64,000 nucleotides of DNA from an uncultured Ruminococcus sp. (GTDB lineage: Bacteria > Bacillota > Clostridia > Oscillospirales > Ruminococcaceae), in the NCBI GenBank assembly GCA_934463425.1, contig CAKSJP010000007.1:1-64000 (forward strand), read 5' to 3'. Both the position numbers and the translations under genes were made by a program. The first letter of the stretch is position 1; each line of letters starts with the position of its first letter. Of the stretch, positions 43,265 through 51,576 are shown piece by piece. Under the pieces are notes generated by a model that saw nothing but the letters and a program-made list of their open reading frames with translations, was not told the origin of the DNA and searched no databases.

Positions 43265-44437
43265 TTACTGCTGGCGCATAAATTCCAGGTTCTTTTCAAT
43301 CAGATCACAGCGCTGTTTCACGCAGTCTGCGCTCCGCAGCGGATCACCGGGCGTATGGAACGCATAGTCCAAAAGCCGCTTGATGTCGGTTGTGGCTACA
43401 TGCAGCCGGGTATCGGATGATGCATAATAGATATAGACAGTACCGTCCGGACGAACGATCGCGCCATTGGTAAATACCACATTGGAAACATCGCCGATCC
43501 GTTCTTCTCCCAACGGTGCCAGAAAATAGCCGGATGGCTCCGCAATCACCTTCCACGGCTCATGCAGATCTGTCACAAAAACATACAGCACATAGCGAAG
43601 TCCTGCGGCTGTGTTCCGCACGCCGTGCGCCAGATGCAGCCAGCCCTTTTCCGTTTCAATTGGAACAGCACCAGCACCGTTTTTGGATTCCGTAATGGTG
43701 TGATATTTCCGCAGGCTGGTCATCCGTTCTTCTTCGATCACCGCATTGGTGATATCGTCTGCTAATCCAAAGCCAATTCCTCCGCCAGAGCCCGTTTCAA
43801 TAAAGCTGTCCATAGGTCTGGTATAGAACGCATACTTGCCGTCTACAAATTTGGGCAGCAGGCAGACATTCCGCTGCTGCGGACTCTGTTTGGTCACCAG
43901 ATTCGGCAGTCGCTCCCAGGTGTTCAGATCCTTGGTGCGAACAATGCCGGCAGCGGCCACTGCGGCAGACAAATCGCTCGGATCTTTCGCACTGGACTCC
44001 GAACAGAATACACCGTAGATCCAGCCGTCCTCATGCTGCGTTAAGCGCATGTCATAGACATTGGTCTCATCCGGATACAGATCCGGCAGCACAATGGGCT
44101 TCTCCCGAAAGCGGAAGTTGTCGATGCCGTTTTTGCTTTCCGCCACGGCGAAAAAGCTCTTCCGGTCATTGCCCTCTACCCGGACAACCAGACAATACTT
44201 TCCGTTCAGATAGATCGCGCCAGCGTTGAATACGGCATTGACGCCAAGACGTTCCAGAAAAAACGGATTTGTCTCCGGATTCAGATCATACCGCCAGTGC
44301 AGCGGCACATGATCTCTGGTCAGCACCGGGTTCTTCCAGCGCAGATAAATGCCATTGTAAAAAGATGATTTTTCATTCTTGCGGCAGAGCAGTTCCTCCT
44401 GCTTTTCTTTCTGCCGCAGATATTCCACATGATACAT
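43265..44437 (-). CDS. 4-O-beta-D-mannosyl-D-glucose phosphorylase (GH130_1)
   Basis: 390 residues, cytoplasmic, the normal length of GH130 subfamily 1. The five-bladed propeller is recognisable by [38 protein letters not shown], and [17 protein letters not shown], which carries the catalytic Asp, followed by GSGGGIGFG and [15 protein letters not shown]. The enzyme phosphorolyses mannosyl-glucose to mannose-1-phosphate and glucose, the step after epimerisation of mannobiose. ATG 44437 has AGGAGG seven bases upstream. Its start overlaps the end of the epimerase gene by 65 bp, consistent with coupled expression of consecutive pathway steps. Confidence 0.88.
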   Translation of the reverse strand: MYHVEYLRQKEKQEELLCRKNEKSSFYNGIYLRWKNPVLTRDHVPLHWRYDLNPETNPFFLERLGVNAVFNAGAIYLNGKYCLVVRVEGNDRKSFFAVAESKNGIDNFRFREKPIVLPDLYPDETNVYDMRLTQHEDGWIYGVFCSESSAKDPSDLSAAVAAAGIVRTKDLNTWERLPNLVTKQSPQQRNVCLLPKFVDGKYAFYTRPMDSFIETGSGGGIGFGLADDITNAVIEEERMTSLRKYHTITESKNGAGAVPIETEKGWLHLAHGVRNTAAGLRYVLYVFVTDLHEPWKVIAEPSGYFLAPLGEERIGDVSNVVFTNGAIVRPDGTVYIYYASSDTRLHVATTDIKRLLDYAFHTPGDPLRSADCVKQRCDLIEKNLEFMRQQ

Positions 44438-45605
44438 CCGGGTTCCTCCTTATGATTTCCATGCACATTCTTCCATTATGATACGGGCACTTCCACGGGT
44501 CTACAATCGTCAGCTTCTTTACCGATTTGCCATCGACATCCACTTTCCAGAACCATTCACTGTTTTCCCGCGGATCAACCAACAATCGCAGAATGCAGTT
44601 CCATACTTTTTCTGCCGCTTCGCCGTATTGCTTCTGTTCCGGGTGCTTTTCCAGCATATGGATAAATCCCAGAATTGCCTCAGACTGCACCCACCAGATA
44701 CGATCTGTATCTGTCACGCCGTTTTCGATCTCATTGCACACTGCTTCGCCGTCAAAGCCGTGTTCCAGAACGGACTCCGCCAACACATCTGTCATACGGT
44801 GTATCTTCTCCGACAGTTTCCGGTCGCCCAGCAGATCGCAGCCCCAGTCCAGCAGCCACGCACTTTCAATATCGTGACCGTAGCTTTGCAGATCAATCAG
44901 AGGGTGGTACTCCCGATCAAAGAACACCTCCTGCCGCCGTTTTTCCGGCTGGAACATTTTCTCCGACCAGATCTCCAGCAGTGCGCGCATTTCTTTTTCC
45001 ACTTCAGGTGACTTCGCCGCTTGATACAGACCGCTGTAGCCTTCAAACACATGAAGCAGCGTATTCATGGTGCGTTCTGCCATCACGCCGTTTTCCGAAA
45101 GCTTTTCGTTTGACTGCGGATTCCAGAAACGGTCATATGCCTCACCATAACCGCCGGCATCCCGGCAATGGCATTCTACACAAGAAAACAATTGCCGTGC
45201 CGCCTGAAGCGCCTCCGGATTTCCGCTTAACCGATAATAGGATGAGAGTGCATAGATGGCAAATGCCTGGTTATAGGTGTGCTTGGTGGTGTCCAGCGGC
45301 TTGCCGTCATAGGTCACCGACCAGTATACGCCGCCTGCCTTTCGATCCATGCAGTAGCGCATCAAAAAACGATACGCATGATCTGCTGCACTGCGCAGAT
45401 CAGAACGGCACAGCAGCATCGCCGCTTCTGAGAAAAACCAGAGAATCCGGCTGTTCAGAATACAGCCTTTTTCCGCTTTTGGATCTCGGCGCAGATCCAG
45501 ATCAACATAACTGATAAAGCCGCCATATCGTTCGTCCTTCAGTGAAAGCCAAAACGGTATAATATTTTCTTCCAGCATTCTCTGCACCGCAGCTGCCAGT
45601 TTCAT
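44373..45605 (-). CDS. cellobiose 2-epimerase (AGE family)
   Basis: 410 residues, alpha/alpha barrel of the N-acylglucosamine 2-epimerase superfamily. Motifs seen: [14 protein letters not shown] near the N terminus, [14 protein letters not shown] (about 115), [14 protein letters not shown] (about 240), [14 protein letters not shown] and [16 protein letters not shown] near residue 380, which carry the catalytic His and aromatic residues of this family. It converts beta-1,4-mannobiose to mannosyl-glucose (and cellobiose to glucosyl-mannose). Characterised homologues end shortly after the NGRMCMEII block. Here about 20 extra residues ([13 protein letters not shown]...) run into the next gene, giving the 65-bp overlap, so the tail may be a recent loss of the original stop. 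Follows GH130_2 by 15 bp. Confidence 0.88.
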   Translation of the reverse strand: MKLAAAVQRMLEENIIPFWLSLKDERYGGFISYVDLDLRRDPKAEKGCILNSRILWFFSEAAMLLCRSDLRSAADHAYRFLMRYCMDRKAGGVYWSVTYDGKPLDTTKHTYNQAFAIYALSSYYRLSGNPEALQAARQLFSCVECHCRDAGGYGEAYDRFWNPQSNEKLSENGVMAERTMNTLLHVFEGYSGLYQAAKSPEVEKEMRALLEIWSEKMFQPEKRRQEVFFDREYHPLIDLQSYGHDIESAWLLDWGCDLLGDRKLSEKIHRMTDVLAESVLEHGFDGEAVCNEIENGVTDTDRIWWVQSEAILGFIHMLEKHPEQKQYGEAAEKVWNCILRLLVDPRENSEWFWKVDVDGKSVKKLTIVDPWKCPYHNGRMCMEIIRRNPDVSCGISAAERKAGGTALPQE

Positions 45606-45620
45606 CTGCTTCAGCTCCTT

Positions 45621-46640
45621 TTAGCGTCTGCCCTCGCTGCGGTCATCATCATCTGCCGCATCGTGCGCTTTGATATAGTCCAATACCGTTTGTACTTCTG
45701 TAAACGCCAGTCCCACATAGCTGTCTGCACAGCCATAATAAATAGCAATTCTTCCGGTGTCTCCATCCTGGAGCGTTGCACAAGGAAAGCAGACATTCGG
45801 CACAAAGCCGCGTTCTTCATACCACTGTTCCGGTGTCAGCAGGAAATTTTCGCAGCGGTATTTTACCTTGGACGGTTCCTCCAGATCCAGAATTGCACCG
45901 CCAATGCTGTAAACAAAGCCGTTGCAGGTATTGGTCACACCGTGGTAGAACAGCAGCCAGCCCTCACTTGTCTCAATGGGTGCCGCACCGCCGCCGATTT
46001 TGGTGTTCTCCCACCAGCGGCTGCTCTTTCCCATCACATGGCGGTGATGTCCCCAGTATTCCATGTCCCTGCTCTCGCTGAGGAAAATATCGCCGAACGG
46101 CGTGTGACCGCTGTCACTGGGACGAGAGAGCATCATATACTTGCCGTCGATCTTCCGAGGAAACAGCACTGCGTTTCGGTTAAAGGGCAGGAATGGATTT
46201 TCTACTCGGGTAAATGTCTGAAAGTCTGTGGTTTTTGCCATACCGATAGCCGCCCCATAGGCATCCTGGCACCAGATCACATAATAGATGCCGTCCACTT
46301 CTACCAGCCGCGGATCATAGGCATAAACCGGCTGAAACGGCGCGCCGTTTTCATCTACAAACTGAATTTTTTCCTGGTCGAATGTCCAGTGAACGCCGTC
46401 CTTGCTTCTGCCGAAGTAGATAAACGGAATGCCGTTCACCTGCTCGCCGCGAAACACACCGACAAAAGTCCCTTGATACGGAATGACTGCGCTGTTAAAG
46501 ATCCGGGCAACGCCGGGAATGGGATTACGGGAGATAATGGGATTTTCCCGATAGCGCCATACCGGAGCAGTACAATCTGCCGGGCTTTCCTGCCATGGGA
46601 TATTCGGCAGGCTCGCTGCCTGTGTTAAAATCGGTTTCAT
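45621..46640 (-). CDS. beta-1,4-mannooligosaccharide phosphorylase (GH130_2)
   Basis: 339 residues, GH130 propeller of the shorter subfamily 2. Motifs seen: RYRENPIISRNPIPGVARIFNSAVI, VYAYDPRLVEVDGIYYVIW (catalytic Asp), GGGAAPIETSEGWLLFYHGV and IYYGCADSYVGLA. It should remove mannose from mannooligosaccharides by phosphorolysis, yielding mannose-1-phosphate, complementing GH130_1, which acts on mannosyl-glucose. AGGAGG lies nine bases before ATG 46640. The acidic/basic C-terminal tail (AADDDDRSEGRR) is unusual and probably disordered. First intracellular enzyme of the operon, directly after the permease genes. Confidence 0.88.
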   Translation of the reverse strand: MKPILTQAASLPNIPWQESPADCTAPVWRYRENPIISRNPIPGVARIFNSAVIPYQGTFVGVFRGEQVNGIPFIYFGRSKDGVHWTFDQEKIQFVDENGAPFQPVYAYDPRLVEVDGIYYVIWCQDAYGAAIGMAKTTDFQTFTRVENPFLPFNRNAVLFPRKIDGKYMMLSRPSDSGHTPFGDIFLSESRDMEYWGHHRHVMGKSSRWWENTKIGGGAAPIETSEGWLLFYHGVTNTCNGFVYSIGGAILDLEEPSKVKYRCENFLLTPEQWYEERGFVPNVCFPCATLQDGDTGRIAIYYGCADSYVGLAFTEVQTVLDYIKAHDAADDDDRSEGRR

Positions 46641-46656
46641 TTGGAATAGCCTCCTC

Positions 46657-47508
46657 TTATTCTTTGACAGCGCCCATCGCCATGCCGCTGTAGATTTGTT
46701 TCTGACAGAACAAAAAGATAATCAGGATCGGAATCATGGTAATAATTACGCCGGCACATATGTATTGATACTGGCTGCCCATCGGCCCGGTAAATGTATA
46801 GAGCGAAGTGGATACCACCTGATATAAACTCTTGTCCTGCAAATAAAGATTTGCCATATAATATTCATTATAGGTGCTGACACCTTTCAGAATTGCACTG
46901 GTAACGATCGCCGGTTTCAGCAGCGGCAAAAGAATACGGAAAAATACGCCGAAATAGCTGCACCCATCCAAAATCGCTGCCTCATCCAATGTTCTCGGAA
47001 GATTCTCAAAAAACTGCAAGAAAATGTAAATCGCAATGACATCTGTACCCAGCATCAAGAAAATATAACCATAAAGCGTATTGACCAGATGCAGTGCCGT
47101 CATGATCTGATAGACCGTTACCTGGGTTGCAATGCCGGGGATCAGCGCCGCCACCATAAACAGATTGCGGATAAGATGATTCCCTCGAAACTGAAAGCGG
47201 TTCAGCACATATGCCAGCATCGCCGAGATCATGGTGCTGCCCACCAGGACGCACACCAGGATCAGAAAGCTGTTGAGAAAGGCTCTGCCCATGCCAGCCT
47301 TTTCCCAGGCGATTTTAAAATTTTCAAAATACAACCAGTTTTCAGGCAGTGTCATTACACTTGTAGTACGATATTCTTCATCGGTTTTAAACGCCGTCGT
47401 CACACAGCTGACAATGGGAACCAGGGCACAAAATGCACCGAAAAGCAGGAGCGCATATTGCAGGATCTGCTTCGGGAGCTTTTTTAGAAAAGCACTTTTG
47501 GTTTTCAT
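46657..47508 (-). CDS. sugar ABC transporter permease, MalG-like
   Basis: 283 residues, six membrane segments, with the cytoplasmic EAA loop TLDEAAILDGCSYFGVFFRI (about 190-210) that contacts the ATPase. The C terminus IYSGMAMGAVKE is typical of MalG/CUT1 subunits (GAVKG). ATG overlaps the MalF stop by 4 bp (ATGA). It forms the importer channel with the MalF partner. No ATPase gene is present in the operon, so a shared MsmK-type ATPase must serve it. Confidence 0.9.
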   Translation of the reverse strand: MKTKSAFLKKLPKQILQYALLLFGAFCALVPIVSCVTTAFKTDEEYRTTSVMTLPENWLYFENFKIAWEKAGMGRAFLNSFLILVCVLVGSTMISAMLAYVLNRFQFRGNHLIRNLFMVAALIPGIATQVTVYQIMTALHLVNTLYGYIFLMLGTDVIAIYIFLQFFENLPRTLDEAAILDGCSYFGVFFRILLPLLKPAIVTSAILKGVSTYNEYYMANLYLQDKSLYQVVSTSLYTFTGPMGSQYQYICAGVIITMIPILIIFLFCQKQIYSGMAMGAVKE

Positions 47509-48467
47509 TTTCTTGCCCTCCTCCTTTCAATTTTCACACCGGAATCCAGTTTCTTTTCTGCCAGCTTCTGCACTGCACTGACGATCAGGATCAACAGCAG
47601 CAGTACCACTGCCATGGCAGATGCCAAACCGACTTTCTGGTTGGCATGTGCCAGTTTGTCCATCAGGACAAAATAGGTAGATGTGCCGAATCCGCCGTCT
47701 GTAATAACATAAGGAATCTCAAAAACAGAAAGCGAGCCGGAAATTGCAAGGATCATGTTCAGCACAACGATGGTGCGGATGGACGGCAGGATGATATACC
47801 GGAAGCGATGCCATGCATTTGCGCCGTCAATGGCAGCCGCTTCATACTGCGTCTTGTCCACGCTGGCGATGGCACCGATAAACAGTACCATATTCTGTCC
47901 CATATATCGCCAGATGGAGGAAGCCACCAGTACCCAGTTATTGATGCGCGTGTCCTTGAGCCAGAACGGGAGCATATCCTCCGGGATTCCCAACAGACCA
48001 AGAAGAGAGTCTAAAACGAATCCGTGGGTGTAAAAGTATTTGAAGATAAATCCGACGGCAATGCCGCAAACCAGACTCGGAAAATACAGTGCACCGCGGA
48101 AAAAGCTGCCGCCTTTGGGATTAAAGCTGAGGATCGTTGCAAACAGCAATGCCAATGCCAGCTGCACCACAGAACCTACCATATAATATAAGCTAAGTTT
48201 CAAGGCGTTGAAGCAATCGTCTCGGGTGAATACGTTCACATAATTTTCCAGGCCGACAAACTTTCGTTCTCCGATATATTTCATGTCATAGAAGCTGAAC
48301 TGCACCATTTTAAAAAACGGCAGATAGGTAAACAGTACCAGCAGGAACAGCGGTACAAACAAAAATGTCAGCGAAACAACTACTTTTTGTACATTGATAT
48401 TTGACCATTGCAGCCGTCTTTTCCGCCTGGACAAACCAACTTCTGTACGTCGTTCTGTCATGTCCAT
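47505..48467 (-). CDS. sugar ABC transporter permease, MalF-like
   Basis: 320 residues with a basic N-terminal tail and six membrane segments. The EAA loop is YEAAAIDGANAWHRFRYIIL (about 215-235). Two in-frame ATG codons (48467 and 48461) are possible; the second has better spacing from the GGGG ribosome site. Pairs with the MalG-like subunit and the lipoprotein encoded just upstream to import mannan oligosaccharides. Confidence 0.9.
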   Translation of the reverse strand: MDMTERRTEVGLSRRKRRLQWSNINVQKVVVSLTFLFVPLFLLVLFTYLPFFKMVQFSFYDMKYIGERKFVGLENYVNVFTRDDCFNALKLSLYYMVGSVVQLALALLFATILSFNPKGGSFFRGALYFPSLVCGIAVGFIFKYFYTHGFVLDSLLGLLGIPEDMLPFWLKDTRINNWVLVASSIWRYMGQNMVLFIGAIASVDKTQYEAAAIDGANAWHRFRYIILPSIRTIVVLNMILAISGSLSVFEIPYVITDGGFGTSTYFVLMDKLAHANQKVGLASAMAVVLLLLILIVSAVQKLAEKKLDSGVKIERRRARK

Positions 48468-48494
48468 GCACCCCTTTCTGACTCATTCAAAGAT

Positions 48495-49862
48495 TTACTC
48501 TGGTGTTACACCGTTTTTTTCCTGTGCAGAAGTCCACGCAGCATTCCATTCATCTGCGATCTCTTCCATCGTTTTTCCGCCGCCGATTGCTGCTTCAACA
48601 ATTGCTGCAACGTGTGTCGGGTCAGAATCCAAAGAAATCTCAGAATCATTATTGATCTTATTAAACAGATCCTCTTCGCCAGTCGGCGCCGGCGTGTCTG
48701 TGATCAATGTGATATCCTGAAAGCTTGTCAGAGAATCCGGGTACGCATCACCCTTGACGATCGGGATCCCGCCCTGTGTTTTTGCATAACCAGACGATTC
48801 TGTCAGCCATTTGATGTACAGCATTGCAGCAGTTTTTTCTTCGCTTGTGCTGTTTACATTAATGCCATAGCAGTAATCTGCACTTGCTGAAGCATACTGT
48901 TCTCCGTCCACGCTGATAGGGAACGGCATATAAGCAATGTCATCTGCGTTCGGACCGCCTGCCTGCATCTGCGGCACTGCCCAGCTGCCCAGAACCATGC
49001 ATCCAATGTTGCCTTCATTGATCTGCGCCTTGCAGCCCTCCCAATCCGTAGTAGTCGGATCTTCTTCTGTCAAGCCCTGCTTCACCGCTTCATATAAGGT
49101 ATCATAAACTGCATACGGTCCAGTCATATCATCGTGCTTTTCAAAAGGATTTTTAGAATGCACCAGCTTGTTGTTTTTAAAATCGGCATCTCCAGTAGCA
49201 CCGCCGGAAATATAGCTGTCCCATGCCGTCAGTGTCCATCCTGCAGCATAGTTGGTGTACAGCGGGATCGCATCCGTTTTCTCCTGGATCAGTTTCAGAT
49301 CTGCCAGAAAAGCTGCCGGATCTGTAGGAAGCTCTGTGATTCCAGCCTTTTCAAACACAGCCTTGTTGTAAACAATACCGCTGACGTTGCCCATTGTCGG
49401 AATGCCATAAACCTCATTGTTGAACATCTGCTTATCTACAAATTCGTAAGTATCCTGAAAATCTCCATAATCACCGATCTTTTCAAAATAGCTGCTGAGA
49501 TCGCTTTTATCAACTGTAGACGGTATGCAGCAGATATCGCCCCAGTTTCCGGAAGATAATCTCGTGGTAGCATCTGTGTCATAATCTGTAATGCCCTCAT
49601 AAGTGATCTTGATATTCGGATACATCGCATTAAATTCGCTGATATAGTCCTGGAAATCAGAATCCACCAGATCTGTACGATTGGTCAGGATCTTCAGATC
49701 CGCCTTCAGGTCGGTCTCTGTTTCACCAACCTTCATATCCTTGTACGCAACTGTCGGCTTTGCATCCTTGTTCTTGCCCGAGGTATTTCCTGTACTGCCG
49801 CAGGCAGTCGCTGCTGCTGCCAGAATTCCTGCCAGTACCAATGCCATCGCTTTATGTTTCAT
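48495..49862 (-). CDS. sugar ABC transporter substrate-binding lipoprotein
   Basis: About 455 residues. Signal peptide MKHKAMALVLAGILAAAATAC with lipidated Cys21, then a Gly/Asn/Lys linker and a family 1 solute-binding fold (LKILTNRTDLVDSDFQDYI; VYNKAVFEKAGITELPTDPAAF; GCMVLGSWAVPQM). ATG 49862 is chosen because GGAGG lies eight bases upstream; the frame extends five codons further without a ribosome site. First gene of the mannan operon. It should capture mannooligosaccharides at the cell surface. Promoter and operator at 49955-49983. Confidence 0.9.
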   Translation of the reverse strand: MKHKAMALVLAGILAAAATACGSTGNTSGKNKDAKPTVAYKDMKVGETETDLKADLKILTNRTDLVDSDFQDYISEFNAMYPNIKITYEGITDYDTDATTRLSSGNWGDICCIPSTVDKSDLSSYFEKIGDYGDFQDTYEFVDKQMFNNEVYGIPTMGNVSGIVYNKAVFEKAGITELPTDPAAFLADLKLIQEKTDAIPLYTNYAAGWTLTAWDSYISGGATGDADFKNNKLVHSKNPFEKHDDMTGPYAVYDTLYEAVKQGLTEEDPTTTDWEGCKAQINEGNIGCMVLGSWAVPQMQAGGPNADDIAYMPFPISVDGEQYASASADYCYGINVNSTSEEKTAAMLYIKWLTESSGYAKTQGGIPIVKGDAYPDSLTSFQDITLITDTPAPTGEEDLFNKINNDSEISLDSDPTHVAAIVEAAIGGGKTMEEIADEWNAAWTSAQEKNGVTPE

Positions 49863-49954
49863 TTCAAATTCCTCCATTCAGGTTTTGCAATATTATTCTT
49901 TTTTCGCATACATGTTATCGGAATCCTTTTCGCATCCCGTTTTTTCATATCCCT

Positions 49955-49983
49955 ATCTTACTATGTTTTTACCTAAAAGTCAA
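49955..49983 (-). promoter_or_regulatory. mannan operon promoter with LacI-type operator in the spacer
   Basis: TTGACT (49978-49983) and TAAGAT (49955-49960) are 17 bp apart. The spacer holds CTTTTAGGTAAAAAC, a near-palindrome that shares TTAGsTAAAAACA with the site beside the lacI-family promoter, so binding there would block RNA polymerase. Just upstream, GCtAAATTTAAacTTAAATTTGC (about 49983-50005) is a further inverted repeat. Confidence 0.72.
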
Positions 49984-50106
49984 GCTAAATTTAAACTTAA
50001 ATTTGCTTTTCTATGTTTTACACAAACTAAATCCATTTATATTGGCTATATTAAACAAACAGAGTGAGTGCATTGTTGTATAATATTGCAACATGCTGTT
50101 CCTGGA

Positions 50107-50134
50107 AGCTTATTTTTAGCTAAAAAAATAAGCT
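50107..50134. promoter_or_regulatory. palindrome with TTAGCTAAAAA core, possible auxiliary operator
   Basis: AGCTTATTTTT-AGCT-AAAAAAATAAGCT is a long AT-rich palindrome containing the same TTAGCTAAAAA core as the two promoter operators, about 130 bp upstream of the mannan promoter. It could be a looping operator. It has no T-run beyond the stem, so a terminator role for the lacI gene is less likely. The rest of 50135-50238 holds only a partial element end near 50221. Confidence 0.5.
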
Positions 50135-50238
50135 GCACCGTTTCTCAACAAGTACAGCCGCAAAAATATCCTGTTTTATAAATCGCTTTCCTAAAAACTG
50201 CTATGCCAAGCCAACAGGCAGACTTTGTGCAGTGCTTT

Positions 50239-51246
50239 CTAGCACATAGCCTTTACACTGTCCCGAATCACTAGCTTTCCACTGACGACAATGCGCCGCA
50301 CATCCATTTCCGGTCGCTGGATACGCCGTATCAGCTGTTGTGCACTAGCTTTTGCCATATGATCAATATCCACAGCATAAGTAGTCAGCGCAGGAACAGC
50401 AAGTCCCGCTAAAATATAATCGTCAAAGCCGACAATCGACACATCTTCCGGCACACGAATCCCCTTCTCTTTCAGCGCATTCAGAAGAACATATGCCGTA
50501 ATGTCACAGTTGCAGGCAAATGCAGTCGGAAGCTTTTTCAGATGTTCCAGTGAAATGACCACTTTCCCTTCACTGTCACGATCCGGCAAAATCCGATCGT
50601 CTGTCACTGTTACGCCTGCTTCCCGCATCGCGCGGCAATAGCCATAATATCGGTCTGTAATGCTGCTGGTAGAATTGACAGAACCCACAAAAACAATATC
50701 CCGGTGTCCCATCTGCAGCAGATAATCTACTATCGTATACATACCATAATAGCCATCTGAAATTACAGAATCCCGATGATACCGCGCATCAAAGGCATCC
50801 AGTACTACCATAGGAATCCCTGTCTCTGCCAGCATATCCCGATAGGCTCTCGAAAAATTGCCCATAACGATCACGCCGTCTACCCGCTCTTCCTGCACGA
50901 GCCGCGGAATCTGCTGCTCCTGTTCGGCGCTGTCTGTTACCACCTCCAGGATGCCGATATGTCCGGTCTGCGCCAGATAAAATAAAACACGCTCATATAA
51001 ATTCCAGTAAAAAGACTGTCCTTTTTCGATATAGCGATAGGAGGTCACGATTCCCAAGGTATACGCCTTTGCCGGAGCATCCGGCTTATTCTTTTTGTTC
51101 TGGTATCCCATTTCATCTGCCAACTGTAAAATCTCCCGGCGAAGTTCCTCGCCGACACCGTCTTTTCCGGCAAGCGCTTTCGATACTGTTACAATGCTGA
51201 CATGCAGCCGTTCGGCAATATCAGACATTCGCACTGCTTTTGCCAC
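50239..51246 (-). CDS. LacI-family transcriptional regulator of the mannan operon
   Basis: 335 residues. The helix-turn-helix MSDIAERLHVSIVTVSKALAGKDGVGEELRREIL (about 7-40) is followed by a periplasmic-binding-like sensor domain with GVIVMGNFS, the DGYYGMYTIVDYLLQMGH segment and VSIVGFDDYILAGL near the C terminus. GTG 51246 follows GGACGGAG. It is encoded immediately upstream of, and in the same direction as, the mannan importer and enzymes, but with its own promoter. Shared operator-like sites at both promoters suggest it represses the operon and itself until a mannan-derived sugar binds. Confidence 0.9.
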   Translation of the reverse strand: MAKAVRMSDIAERLHVSIVTVSKALAGKDGVGEELRREILQLADEMGYQNKKNKPDAPAKAYTLGIVTSYRYIEKGQSFYWNLYERVLFYLAQTGHIGILEVVTDSAEQEQQIPRLVQEERVDGVIVMGNFSRAYRDMLAETGIPMVVLDAFDARYHRDSVISDGYYGMYTIVDYLLQMGHRDIVFVGSVNSTSSITDRYYGYCRAMREAGVTVTDDRILPDRDSEGKVVISLEHLKKLPTAFACNCDITAYVLLNALKEKGIRVPEDVSIVGFDDYILAGLAVPALTTYAVDIDHMAKASAQQLIRRIQRPEMDVRRIVVSGKLVIRDSVKAMC

Positions 51247-51271
51247 GTTTCTCCGTCCTTTCTTTTTACAA

Positions 51272-51286
51272 TTTGTTTTTAGCTAA
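51272..51286 (-). promoter_or_regulatory. operator-like site at the lacI-family promoter
   Basis: On the minus strand ATTAGCTAAAAACAA starts at the last bases of the -10 box. It matches TTAGGTAAAAACAT in the mannan promoter (11 of 14 core positions), consistent with autoregulation. Confidence 0.6.
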
Positions 51287-51314
51287 TTATACTGTAATTT
51301 AAGTAATCTGTCAA
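51286..51314 (-). promoter_or_regulatory. consensus promoter of the lacI-family gene
   Basis: Perfect TTGACA (51309-51314) and TATAAT (51286-51291), 17 bp apart. The start codon lies about 40 bp downstream. Confidence 0.85.
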
Positions 51315-51489
51315 GTGCTTTTGCATAACATTTTTGGAACAAGAAAAAATAATACTGTGAAGACAGATTCTAATATATGTCCATTCGCCTGATCCGCATT
51401 TTTTTCATAAGTCTCATACAGTACTTTGCAAGTAAATCGCAGCGGTCAAAACAGTGCTTCTCAGTCTGGTGTGATTTTTACAAAAACAA

Positions 51490-51518
51490 TTGACATTTCC
51501 CACAGATTGTGCTACAAT
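51490..51518 (+). promoter_or_regulatory. promoter of the GH5 cellulase gene
   Basis: TTGACA (51490-51495) and TACAAT (51513-51518), 17 bp apart, 58 bp before the start codon. The stretch 51315-51489 otherwise holds only a solitary copy of a palindromic-element terminus (51356-51372). Confidence 0.8.
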
Positions 51519-51576
51519 ATAGGCAAAACGAAAGTCAAGGCGGAGTAATTTCGCGCGCAGATATGGGGAGGACTTT

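Noticed and set aside
50107..50134. Terminator for the lacI-family gene
   Set aside because: The palindrome is AT-rich and no T-run follows the stem on the minus strand; the operator-like core fits better.
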